From Glandiceps talaboti (Eukaryota > Hemichordata > Enteropneusta > Spengelidae), in assembly GCF_964340395.1 (NCBI RefSeq), contig NC_135552.1:1976517-2040516 (forward strand): DNA of 64,000 nt, given 5' to 3'. The first letter of the stretch is position 1. Each line of letters starts with the position of its first letter. The notes under the pieces were generated by a model. That model was given only the letters and a program-made list of their open reading frames with translations, did not search any database and was not told the origin of the DNA. The position numbers and the translations under genes are program-made. Of the stretch, positions 15,001 through 29,000 are shown piece by piece.

Positions 15001-18000
15001 AGAAATATTGTCTTACTGTACTATGAATGTAATGAGGTGAGATGTACCAACACTGTCAGAAATGTTGTCTTACTGTACTATGAATGTAATAAGGTGGGAT
15101 GTACCAACACTGTCAGAAATGTTGTCCTACTGTACTATGAATGTAATGAGGTGGGATGTACCAACACTGTCAGAAATGTTGTCCTATTGTACTATGAATG
15201 TAATGAGGTGGGATGTACCAACACTGTCAGAAATGTTGTCCTACTGTACTATGAATGTAATGAGGTGGGATGTACCAACACTGTCAGAAATGTTGTCTTA
15301 CTGTACTATGAATGTAATGAGGTGGGATGTACCAACACTGTCAGAAATGTTGTCCTACTGTACTATAATGTAATGAGGTGGGATGTACCAACACTGTCAG
15401 AAATGTTGTCCTACTGTACTATGAATGTAATGAGGTGAGATGTACCAACACTGTCAGAAATGTTGTCTTATTGTACTATGAATGTAATGAGGTGAGATGT
15501 ACCAACACTGTCAGAAATGTTGTCCTATTGTACTATGAATGTAATGAGGTGGGATGTACCAACACTGTCAGAAATGTTGTCTTACTGTACTATGAATGTA
15601 ATGAGGTGGGATGTACCAACACTGTCAGAAATGTTGTCCTACTGTACTATGAATGTAATGAGGTGGGATGTACCAACACTGTCAGAAATATTGTCCTACT
15701 GTACTATGAATGTAATGAGGTGAGATGTACCAATACTGTCAGAAATGTTGTCCTACTGTACTATGAATGTAATGAGGTGGGATGTACCAACACTGTCAGA
15801 AATATTGTCCTACTGTACTATGAATGTAATGAGGTGAGATGTACCAACACTGTGAGAAATGTTGTCCTATTGTACTATGAATGTAATGAGGTGGGATGTA
15901 CCAACACTGTCAGAAATGTTGTCCTACTGTACTATGAATGTAATGAGGTAGGATGTACCAACACTGTCAGAAATATTGTCTTATTGTACTATGAATGTAA
16001 TGAGGTGGGATGTACCAACACTGTCAGAAATATTGTCTTATTGTACTATAATGTAATGAGGTGAGATGTACCAACACTGTCAGAAATGTTGTCCTACTGT
16101 ACTATGAATGTAATGAGGTGGGATGTACCAACACTGTCAGAAATATTGTCCTACTGTACTATGAATGTAATGAGGTGAGATGTACCAACACTGTCAGAAA
16201 TGTTGTCCTACTGTACTATTGGTAATGAGGTGGGATGTACCAACACTGTCAGAAATGTTGTCCTACTGTACTATGAATGTAATGAGGTGGGATGTACCAA
16301 CACTGTCAGAAATGTTGTCCTATTGTACTATGAATGTAATGAGGTGGGATGTACCAACACTGTCAGAAATATTGTCTTACTGTACTATGAATGTAATGAG
16401 GTGAGATGTACCAACACTGTCAGAAATGTTGTCCTACTGTACTATGAATGTAATGAGGTGGGATGTACCAACACTGTCAGAAATGTTGTCCTACTGTACT
16501 ATGAATGTAATGAGGTGGGATGTACCAACACTGTCAGAAATATTGTCTTACTGTACTATGAATGTAATGAGGTGAGATGTACCAACACTGTCAGAAATGT
16601 TGTCCTACTGTACTATGAATGTAATGAGGTGGGATGTACCAACACTGTCAGAAATGTTGTCCTATTGTACTATGAATGTAATGAGGTGAGATGTACCAAC
16701 ACTGTCAGAAATGTTGTCCTACTGTACTATGAATGTAATGAGGTGGGATGTACCAACACTGTCAGAAATATTGTCTTACTGTACTATGAATGTAATGAGG
16801 TGAGATGTACCAACACTGTCAGAAATGTTGTCCTATTGTACTATGAATGTAATGAGGTGAGATGTACCAACACTGTCAGAAATGTTGTCTTATTGTACTA
16901 TGAATGTAATGAGGTGAGATGTACCAACACTGTCAGAAATGTTGTCATACTGTACTATGAATGTAATGAGGTGGGATGTACCAACACTGTCAGAAATGTT
17001 GTCCTACTGTACTATGAATGTAATGAGGTGAGATGTACCAACACTGTCAGAAATGTTGTCCTATTGTACTATGAATGTAATGAGGTGAGATGTACCAACA
17101 CTGTCAGAAATGTTGTCCTATTGTACTATGAATGTAATGAGGTGGGATGTACCAACACTGTCAGAAATGTTGTCCTATTGTACTATGAATGTAATGAGGT
17201 GGGATGTACCAACACTGTCAGAAATGTTGTCCTATTGTACTATGAATGTAATGAGGTGGGATGTACCAACACTGTCAGAAATGTTGTCCTACTGTACTAT
17301 GAATGTAATGAGGTGGGATGTACCAACACTGTCAGAAATGTTGTCCTACTGTACTATGAATGTAATGAGGTGGGATGTACCAACACTGTCAGAAATATTG
17401 TCTTATTGTACTATGAATGTAATGAGGTGGGATGTACCAACACTGTCAGAAATATTGTCCTATTGTACTATGAATGTAATGAGGTGAGATGTACCAACAC
17501 TGTCAGAAATGTTGTCCTATTGTACTATGAATGTAATGAGGTGGGATGTACCAACACTGTCAGAAATATTGGCCTACTGTACTATGAATGTAATGAGGTG
17601 GGATGTACCAACACTGTCAGAAATGTTGTCCTACTGTACTATGAATGTAATGAGGTGAGATGTACCAACACTGTCAGAAATGTTGTCCTATTGTACTATG
17701 AATGTAATGAGGTGAGATGTACCAACACTGTCAGAAATATTGTCTTATTGTACTATGAATGTAATGAGGTGGGATGTACCAACACTGTCAGAAATATTGT
17801 CCTATTGTACTATGAATGTAATGAGGTGAGATGTACCAACACTGTCAGAAATGTTGTCCTATTGTACTATGAATGTAATGAGGTGAGATGTACCAACACT
17901 GTCAGAAATGTTGTCCTACTGTACTATGAATGTAATGAGGTGGGATGTACCAACACTGTCAGAAATGTTGTCCTACTGTACTATGAATGTAATGAGGTGA

Positions 18001-21000
18001 GATGTACCAACACTGTCAGAAATGTTGTCCTACTGTACTATGAATGTAATGAGGTGAGATATACCAACACTGTCAGAAATGTTGTCCTACTGTACTATAA
18101 TGTAATGAGGTGGGATGTACCAACACTGTCAGAAATGTTGTCTTACTGTACTATGAATGTAATGAGGTGGGATGTACCAACACTGTCAGAAATGTTGTCC
18201 TACTGTACTATGAATGTAATGAGGTGGGATGTACCAACACTGTCAGAAATGTTGTCTTATTGTACTATGAATGTAATGAGGTGAGATGTACCAACACTGT
18301 CAGAAATGTTGTCCTATTGTACTATGAATGTAATGAGGTGAGATGTACCAACACTGTCAGAAATGTTGTCCTACTGTACTATGAATGTAATGAGGTGAGA
18401 TGTACCAACACTGTCAGAAATGTTGTCCTACTGTACTATGAATGTAATGAGGTGGGATGTACCAACACTGTCAGAAATGTTGTCTTACTGTACTATGAAT
18501 GTAATGAGGTGGGATGTACCAACACTGTCAGAAATATTGTCCTACTGTACTATGAATGTAATGAGGTGAGATGTACCAACACTGTCAGAAATGTTGTCCT
18601 ACTGTACTATGAATGTAATGAGGTGAGATGTACCAACACTGTCAGAAATATTGTCCTACTGTACTATAATGTAATGAGGTGGGATGTACCAACACTGTCA
18701 GAAATGTTGTCCTACTGTACTATAATGTAATGAGGTGGGATGTACCAACACTGTCAGAAATGTTGTCCTATTGTACTATGAATGTAATGAGGTGGGATGT
18801 ACCAACACTGTCAGAAATGTTGTCCTACTGTACTATAATGTAATGAGGTGGGATGTACCAACACTGTCAAAAATGTTGTCCTACTGTACTATGAATGTAA
18901 TGAGGTGGGATGTACCAACACTGTCAGAAATGTTGTCCTATTGTACTATGAATGTAATGAGGTGGGATGTACCAACACTGTCAGAAATGTTGTCCTACTG
19001 TACTATGAATGTAATGAGGTGGGATGTACCAACACTGTCAGAAATGTTGTCCTATTGTACTATGAATGTAATGAGGTGGGATGTACCAACACTGTCAGAA
19101 ATGTTGTCTTACTGTACTATGAATGTAATGAGGTGGGATGTACCAACACTGTCAGAAATGTTGTCCTATTGTACTATGAATGTAATGAGGTGGGATGTAC
19201 CAACACTGTCAGAAATGTTGTCCTACTGTACTATGAATGTAATGAGGTGGGATGTACCAACACTGTCAGAAATGTTGTCCTATTGTACTATGAATGTAAT
19301 GAGGTGGGATGTACCAACACTGTCAGAAATGTTGTCCTACTGTACTATGAATGTAATGAGGTGGGATGTACCAACACTGTCAGAAATGTTGTCCTACTGT
19401 ACTATGAATGTAATGAGGTGAGATGTACCAACACTGTCAGAAATGTTGTCCTACTGTACTATAATGTAATGAGGTGGGATGTACCAACACTGTCAGAAAT
19501 GTTGTCCTACTGTACTATGAATGTAATGAGGTGGGATGTACCAACACTGTCAGAAATATTGTCCTACTGTACTATGAATGTAATGAGGTGGGATGTACCA
19601 ACACTGTCAGAAATGTTGTCTTACTGTACTATGAATGTAATGAGGTGGGATGTACCAACACTGTCAGAAATGTTGTCCTATTGTACTATGAATGTAATGA
19701 GGTGGGATGTACCAACACTGTCAGAAATGTTGTCCTATTGTACTATGCATGTAATGAGGTGGGATGTACCAACACTGTCAGAAATGTTGTCCTATTGTAC
19801 TATGAATGTAATGAGGTGGGATGTACCAACACTGTCAGAAATGTTGTCCTATTGTACTATGCATGTAATGAGGTGGGATGTACCAACACTGTCAGAAATG
19901 TTGTCCTATTGTACTATGAATGTAATGAGGTGGGATGTACCAACACTGTCAGAAATGTTGTCTTACTGTACTATGAATGTAATGAGGTGGGATGTACCAA
20001 CACTGTCAGAAATGTTGTCCTATTGTACTATGAATGTAATGAGGTGGGATGTACCAACACTGTCAGAAATGTTGTCTTACTGTACTATGAATGTAATGAG
20101 GTGGGATGTACCAACACTGTCAGAAATGTTGTCCTACTGTACTATGAATGTAATGAGGTGGGATGTACCAACACTGTCAGAAATGTTGTCCTACTGTACT
20201 ATGAATGTAATGAGGTGGGATGTACCAACACTGTCAGAAATGTTGTCCTATTGTACTATGAATGTAATGAGGTGGGATGTACCAACACTGTCAGAAATGT
20301 TGTCCTACTGTACTATGAATGTAATGAGGTGGGATGTACCAATACTGTCAGAAATGTTGTCCTACTGTACTATGAATGTAATGAGGTGAGATGTACCAAC
20401 ACTGTCAGAAATGTTGTCCTACTGTACTATAATGTAATGAGGTGGGATGTACCAACACTGTCAAAAATGCTGTCCTACTGTACTATGAATGTAATGAGGT
20501 GGGATGTACCAACACTGTCAGAAATATTGTCCTACTGTACTATGAATGTAATGAGGTGGGATGTACCAACACTGTCAGAAATGTTGTCTTACTGTACTAT
20601 GAATGTAATGAGGTGGGATGTACCAACACTGTCAGAAATGTTGTCCTATTGTACTATGAATGTAATGAGGTGGGATGTACCAACACTGTCAGAAATGTTG
20701 TCCTATTGTACTATGAATGTAATGAGGTGGGATGTACCAACACTGTCAGAAATGTTGTCCTATTGTACTATGAATGTAATGAGGTGGGATGTACCAACAC
20801 TGTCAGAAATGTTGTCCTATTGTACTATGAATGTAATGAGGTGGGATGTACCAACACTGTCAGAAATGTTGTCTTACTGTACTATGAATGTAATGAGGTG
20901 GGATGTACCAACACTGTCAGAAATGTTGTCCTACTGTACTATGAATGTAATGAGGTGAGATGTACCAACACTGTCAGAAATGTTGTCTTACTGTACTATG

Positions 21001-21434
21001 AATGTAATGAGGTGGGATGTACCAACACTGTCAGAAATGTTGTCTTACTGTACTATGAATGTAATGAGGTGAGATGTACCAACACTGTCAGAAATGTTGT
21101 CTTACTGTACTATGAATGTAATGAGGTGGGATGTACCAACACTGTCAGAAATGTTGTCCTACTGTACTATGAATGTAATGAGGTGAGATGTACCAACACT
21201 GTCAGAAATGTTGTCTTACTGTACTATGAATGTAATGAGGTGGGATGTACCAACACTGTCAGAAATGTTGTCCTATTGTACTATGAATGTAATGAGGTGG
21301 GATGTACCAACACTGTCAGAAATGTTGTCTTACTGTACTATGAATGTAATGAGGTGAGATGTACCAACACTGTCAGAAATGTTGTCCTACTGTACTATGA
21401 ATGTAATGAGATGGGATGTACCAACACTGTCAAC
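1..21434. repeat. 57-bp minisatellite array, about 375 units, higher-order organised
   Basis: A head-to-tail 57-bp unit (for example GGTGGGATGTACCAACACTG followed by TCAGAAATGTTGTCC) fills the first 21.4 kb and continues past the left edge. Units differ mainly at four two-state positions: GTGGGA/GTGAGA, ATGTTG/ATATTG, TCCTA/TCTTA and CTACTG/CTATTG. Occasional 56-bp units lack one G (TACTATAATG for TACTATGAATG) and act as markers. Because 57 is a multiple of 3, two forward frames stay open for kilobases. The GTGGGA to GTGAGA change makes a stop in one of them. There is no sign of coding function. The array lies in the intron upstream of the first visible p47 exon and ends about 120 bp before its acceptor. 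Confidence 0.97.
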
Positions 21435-21554
21435 ACAGCTTACCAATAGTTGATCTGCAATAGTTGTAGTTTTAGTTTGTGTCTGACTTTGATTGATGAT
21501 AGTTGATGTACCATTGTTGTAAATCACTGTAATTTGGTGTATTTATCCTAACAG
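21435..21554 (+). other. Unique intron end and splice acceptor before the first visible p47 exon
   Basis: A non-repetitive 120-bp stretch between the 57-bp array and the acceptor, ending GTGTATTTATCCTAACAG. It may hold the branch point and polypyrimidine tract. The array stops just short of it, as if selection keeps the acceptor region free. Confidence 0.7.
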
Positions 21555-21717
21555 ACACGGTGCCCAGGAGGTAGAAGCAGGAACACCTGCTCCAAGTGGG
21601 AGTCAGCCCCAAGGACCTTTATTTAGAGGTGCTGGGTATAGGTTAGGAGATACTGAGGGGGGTGAGACTGCTCCTATACCAGGCACGGCTGGATCATTCC
21701 AACCTAAACCTAAAGAT
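21555..21717 (+). CDS. NSFL1C: p47 exon: linker region
   Basis: 163-nt exon after acceptor TTTATCCTAACAG, starting with one carried base. It encodes [10 protein letters not shown] through [14 protein letters not shown] to QPKPKD. HGA and GYRLG are the conserved p47 linker motifs just before the SEP domain. The donor is GAT|GTGAGT, phase 0. Confidence 0.9.
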
Positions 21718-24700
21718 GTGAGTCCTTCATAATTTTATCATCACTTTCTTTGTCTCCATAAACGTTTTAAAAAGTAAGTATACTGGTCATACCATTTATA
21801 TAGCACATATATTTCTATACCATTGAGATATAGGAATTAAAAGTAAGTATGTAAGTATACTGATCATACCATTTATATAGCACATATATTTATATACCAT
21901 TGAGATATAGGAATTAAAAGTAAGTATATAAGTATACTGGTCATACCATTTATATAGCACATATATTTCTATACCATTGAGATATAGGAATTAAATGTAA
22001 GTATATAAGTATACTGGTCATACCATTTATATAGCACATATATTTATATACCATTGAGATATAGGAATTAAAAGTAAGTATGTAAGTATACTGGTCATAC
22101 CATTTATATAGCACATATATTTCTATACCATTGAGATATAGGAATTAAAAGTAAGTATGTAAGTATACTGGTCATACCATTTATATAGCACATATATTTA
22201 TATACCATTGAGATATAGGAATTAAAAGTAAGTATGTAACTATACTGGTCATACCATTTATATAGCACATATATTTCTATACCATTGAGATATAGGAATT
22301 AAAAGTAAGTATGTAAGTATACTGGTCATACCATTTATATAGCACATATATTTATATACCATTGAGATATAGGAATTAAAAGTAAGTATGTAAGTATACT
22401 GGTCATACCATTTATATAGCACATATATTTATATACCATTGGAATATAGGAATTAAAAGTAAGTATGTAAGTATACTGGTCATACCATTTATATAGCTCA
22501 TATATTTATATACCATTGAGATATAGGAATTAAAAGTAAGTATGTAAGTATACTGGTCATACCATTTATATAGCACATATATTTACATACCATTGAGATA
22601 TAGGAATTAAAAGTAAGTATGTAAGTATACTGGTCATACCATTTATATAGCACATATATTTCTATACCATTGAGATATAGGAATTAAATGTAAGTATGTA
22701 AGTATACTGGTCATACCATTTATATAGCACATATATTTATATACCATAGATATATATTAATTAAAAGTAAGTATATAAGTATACTGGTCATACCATTTAT
22801 ATAGCACATATATTTACATACCATTGAGATATAGGAATTAAAAGTAAGTATGTAAGTATACTGGTCATACCATTTATATAGCACATATATTTCTATACCA
22901 TTGAGATATAGGAATTAAAAGTAAGTATATTAAGTATACTGGTCATACCATTTATATAGCACATATATTTATATACCATTGAGATATAGGAATTAAAAGT
23001 AAGTATATAAGTATACTGGTCATACCATTTATATAGCACATATATTTATATACCATTGAGATATAGGAATTAAAAGTAAGTATATAAGTATACTGGTCAT
23101 ACCATTTATATAGCACATATATTTATATACCATTGAGATATAGGAATTAAAAGTAAGTATATTAAGTATACTGGTCATACCATTTATATAGCACATATAT
23201 TTATATACCATTGAGATATAGGAATTAAAAGTAAGTATATAAGTATACTGGTCATACCATTTATATAGCACATATATTTCTATACCATTGAGATATAGGA
23301 ATTAAAAGTAAGTATATAAGTATACTGGTCATACCATTTATATAGCACATATATTTACATACCATTGAGATATAGGAATTAAAAGTAAGTATGTAAGTAT
23401 ACTGGTCATACCATTTATATAGCTCATATATTTATATACCATTGAGATATAGGAATTAAAAGTAAGTATATAAGTATACTGGTCATACCATTTATATAGC
23501 TCATATATTTATATACCATTGAGATATAGGAATTAAAAGTAAGTATATAAGTATACTGGTCATACCATTTATATAGCACATATATTTACATACCATTGAG
23601 ATATAGGAATTAAAAGTAAGTATGTAAGTATACTGGTCATACCATTTATATAGCACATATATTTACATACCATTGAGATATAGGAATTAAAAGTAAGTAT
23701 ATAAGTATACTGGTCATACCATTTATATAGCACATATATTTACATACCATTGAGATATAGGAATTAAAAGTAAGTATATACTAAGTATACTGGTCATACC
23801 ATTTATATAGCACATATATTTACATACCATTGAGATATAGGAATTAAAAGTAAGTATGTAAGTATACTGGTCATACCATTTATATAGCTCATATATTTAT
23901 ATACCATTGAGATATAGGAATTAAAAGTAAGTATGTAAGTATACTGGTCATACCATTTATATAGCACATATATTTACATACCATTGAGATATAGGAATTA
24001 AAAGTAAGCAGTGTTCTGCCAAGGTTTCCAACTAGTGGGGACAAAGGCCCCCCTGGTTGCAAAAAGTGGGGTCATTTGACAGGGAGTGGGGTCAATTATT
24101 TATTGTCTATGAAATTATATATATTACCTCAGACCACTATAGAGATACTGTGGTCTGAGATATTCCATTACACATAGACTATTACCCAACTACATAAAAA
24201 AATTCCATTCATAATAACAGTTCCCAGTAAGCTATTTTTTGAAAATTGTGTACTACACATTACACCTTAGAAAAAGAAGGCAATTACAATTATGTAATTT
24301 AAAGTCATATCTACAAATGTACAGAGTATATTATATATTGTTTAGAAAGATTGGACAGCCAGGTAGTCACAATTTTTAATCTGACTATCAATGAATAGCA
24401 GTGCTCAAATTTATGATTCCTTTTCTCAGACAAGGACAAAGAACAACTTCAAAATTAGTGAACATATGATTGAATAAAAAATTTGAGAAATCCTAATCTT
24501 GTAACCACTTGTTTCATTTTTACAACTGTTACACTGCAGTGTTTATCATTCCCTCTTCAAATTCATGACAAGAGTTTTAAAAAAAAACATTTTGAAGAAA
24601 ATAAACTCCCTGACTTTAAAAAGTACCAAATGTGAACAAAAAACTTACAAATAATACAGTCAAACAAACTTTCAAATAATTTATTTTTATTAATTACCAT

Positions 24701-27700
24701 CACTGGCTGTGTAACATGATTTGGTCCTGCTATATCAAATGACAGCATTAGTTACATACCGTAAACTTGATACGGAAAGCTGACATTAGGTGTCCTTGAA
24801 ACTCAGAGATCTTGAACTAAAACTATCAACAACGTCAAAGTTAGGATGCTTTGTAAATACAACTGTAATTATTTTCTTATTTCATCTGAGTTCATTCTTC
24901 ATGTCTGACCGGGCGCACATGCATCGGCCGTCTCGAGTGGTTATGCCAGTGATCACTCATTGATTCAGTGCCCAACATTCACATGTGTCACTGTCAACAT
25001 CATGCAACACGATCCCCTAACACAGCTTTGTCGGGATCAAAATACACATGTACTCAGTTTTGTTTCCATTAATTTAACCCATCAACAAATGAAAATCACA
25101 ACCTGTCCCATAAAATTTGGTTTCCTAAGGCTTATGTGGCAGAGAGATGTTCCGATTTCCCGTAGCAAGTTCAGTGTTTCACACACGTCAGTGAGTAGGT
25201 CAGAGGTCGAGACAGTGATGCGTCGGTAGACAAAACATGTGAAGAGAGACGTCCATTTCGGCGTCTCATCTACTCCCTCTAATGTTTCAATTGAAGATTA
25301 TGTTTTATCAAAGTTGTATCTTTTTGTTTCATTTTAATCAATTTGTTTGCATGTTAACAATAGAACTGCGCGTTGTCACTGCATCTTATATGATGTCAAC
25401 AAAACTGTCGCTTACGGAGTCAGTATACTTTTTTGTGGGATTGACGCCGGCCAGGGCAGGGGTTTGCCCTGGACTTAGGTGTCTGCCGTAAAATGAATGC
25501 GCCAAATTGACGCAAGGTGGGAAAATTGTTGCGCCATTTGTAATTTTAGGGGGCCAATGTCGCAAGGCCGCGGCCTCGGCAGAACACTGAGTAAGTATGT
25601 AAGTATACTGGTCATACCATTTATATAGCACATATATTTATATACCATTGAGATATAGGAATTAAAAGTAAGTATGTAAGTATACTGGTCATACCATTTA
25701 TATAGCACATATATTTATATACCATTGAGATATAGGAATTAAAAGTATGTATGTAAGTATACTGGTCATACCATTTATATAGCACATATATTTACATACC
25801 ATTGAGATATAGGAATTAAAAGTAAGTATGTAAGTATACTGGTCATACCATTTATATAGCACATATATTTACATACCATTGAGATATAGGAATTAAAAGT
25901 AAGTATGTAAGTATACTGGTCATACCATTTATATAGCACATATATTTATATACCATTGAGATATAGGGATTAAAAGTAAGTATGTAAGTATACTGGTCAT
26001 ACCATTTATATGGCACATATATTTATATACCATTGAGATATAGGAATTAAAAGTAAGTATATAAGTATACTGGTCATACCATTTATATAGCTCATATATT
26101 TATATACCATTGAGATATAGGAATTAAAAGTAAGTATATTAAGTATACTGGTCATACCATTTATATAGCACATATATTTCTATACCATTGAGATATAGGA
26201 ATTAAAAGTAAGTATGTAAGTATACTGGTCATACCATTTATATAGCACATATATTTATATACCATTGAGATATAGGAATTAAAAGTAAGTATGTAAGTAT
26301 ACTGGTCATACCATTTATATAGCACATATATTTATATACCATTGGAATATAGGAATTAAAAGTAAGTATTTAAGTATACTGGTCATACCATTTATATAGC
26401 TCATATATTTATATACCATTGAGATATAGGAATTAAAAGTAAGTATGTAAGTATACTGGTCATACCATTTATATAGCACATATATTTACATACCATTGAG
26501 ATATAGGAATTAAAAGTAAGTATATAAGTATACTGGTCATACCATTTATATAGCACATATATTTATATACCATTGAGATATAGGAATTAAAAGTAAGTAT
26601 GTAAGTATACTGGTCATACCATTTATATAGCACATATATTTCTATACCATTGAGATATAGGAATTAAAAGTAAGTATGTAAGTATACTGGTCATACCATT
26701 TATATAGCACATATATTTACATACCATTGAGATATAGGAATTAAAAGTAAGTATATAAGTATACTGGTCATACCATTTATATAGCACATATATTTATATA
26801 CCATTGAGATATAGGAATTAAAAGTAAGTATGTAAGTATACTGGTCATACCATTTATATAGCTCATATATTTACATACCATTGAGATATAGGAATTAAAA
26901 GTAAGTGTGTAAGTATACTGGTCATACCATTTATATGGCACATATATTTATATACCATTGAGATATAGGAATTAAAAGTAAGTATGTAAGTATACTGGTC
27001 ATACCATTTATATAGCACATATATTTATATACCATTGAGATATAGGAATTAAAAGTAAGTATATAAGTATACTGGTCATACCATTTATATAGCACATATA
27101 TTTATATACCATTGAGATATAGGAATTAAAAGTAAGTATGTAAGTATACTGGTCATACCATTTATATAGCTCATATATTTACATACCATTGAGATATAGG
27201 AATTAAAAGTAAGTATGTAAGTATACTGGTCATACCATTTATATAGCACATATATTTCTATACCATTGAGATATAGGAATTAAAAGTAAGTATATAAGTA
27301 TACTGGTCATACCATTTATATAGCACATATATTTATATACCATTGAGATATAGGAATTAAAAGTAAGTATGTAAGTATACTGGTCATACCATTTACATAG
27401 CTCATATATTTATATACCATTGAGATATAGGAATTAAAAGTAAGTATATAAGTATACTGGTCATACCATTTATATAGCACATATATTTCTATACCATTGA
27501 GATATAGGAATTAAAAGTAAGTATATTAAGTATACTGGTCATACCATTTATATAGCTCATATATTTATATACCATTGAGATATAGGAATTAAAAGTAAGT
27601 ATGTAAATATACTGGTCATACCATTTATATAGCACATATATTTATATACCATTGAGATATAGGAATTAAAAGTAAGTATATAAGTATACTGGTCATACCA

Positions 27701-28969
27701 TTTATATAGCACATATATTTATATACCATTGAGATATAGGAATTAAAGTAAGTGTGTAAGTATACTGGTCATACCATTTATATAGCACATATATTTATAT
27801 ACCATTGAGATATAGGAATTAAAAGTAAGTATGTAAGTATACTGGTCATACCATTTATATAGCACATATATTTCTATACCATTGAGATATAGGAATTAAA
27901 AGTAAATATGTAAGTATACTGATCATACCATTTATATAGCACATATATTTCTATACCATTGAGATATAGGAATTAAAAGTAAGTATGTAAGTATACTGAT
28001 CATACCATTTATATAGCACATATATTTCTATACCATTGAGATATAGGAATTAAAAGTAAGTATGTAAGTATACTGGTCATACCATTTATATAGCACATAT
28101 ATTTCTATACCATTGAGATATAGGAATTAAAAGTAAGTATTTAAGTATACTGGTCATACCATTTATATGGCACATATATTTCTATACCATTGAGATATAG
28201 GAATTAAAAGTAAGTATGTAAGTATACTGGTCATACCATTTATATAACACATATATTTCTATACCATTGAGATATAGGAATTAAAAGTAAGTATGTATAA
28301 TAATAATAATAATAATAAACTTTATTGTAACCTTATCTATAATTCCAAATATCAGTACAGTACAATAAAGTAAAAAGAAAATGCTTGTATTGACCATACA
28401 CAAAAAACCAGTAATTTCACAATGTGAAAATCAACACAGCATATTGATTATACAGATAGTGATGTAAATGTAATTGTTGAATGTATATCACGAGGCAACT
28501 GGTATATTTTTGTTCAAATGATATTCTCGAATTTTGAATCCTTGTTGAATAAATTTGCTTATTTCAACTAATTTATTTGTGACTTTCATTTTGAGAATCT
28601 TTATGAGATTATCCATGCTTGTTCCAGAATATATATTTAATTTGTTAAAGAGTTCTCTCCTTTCATTTTGATATCCTGTACAGCATAATAAAAAATGTTC
28701 CTCGTCTTCTATTTCACCTTGTTTACATACAGGGCATGTCCTGCTTGATAAGGTGGTGTTTGTGTATCTTCCAGTTTCTATATGTAAAATATGTGCACTT
28801 ACTCTAAGTTTTGTCATTGCTGATCTGTATTGTGGGTTTTTAATGTCATCTAAATAGTTTTCAAAGTTCATATCAGTTTTAATTTGTCTATATTTGTCTA
28901 TATGTACATAGTTTGTTTTTACCACCCGTAAGGGTACGGGAGGTATTAAAAGGGGAATGTCTGTCTGTG

Positions 28970-29000
<31 letters not shown>

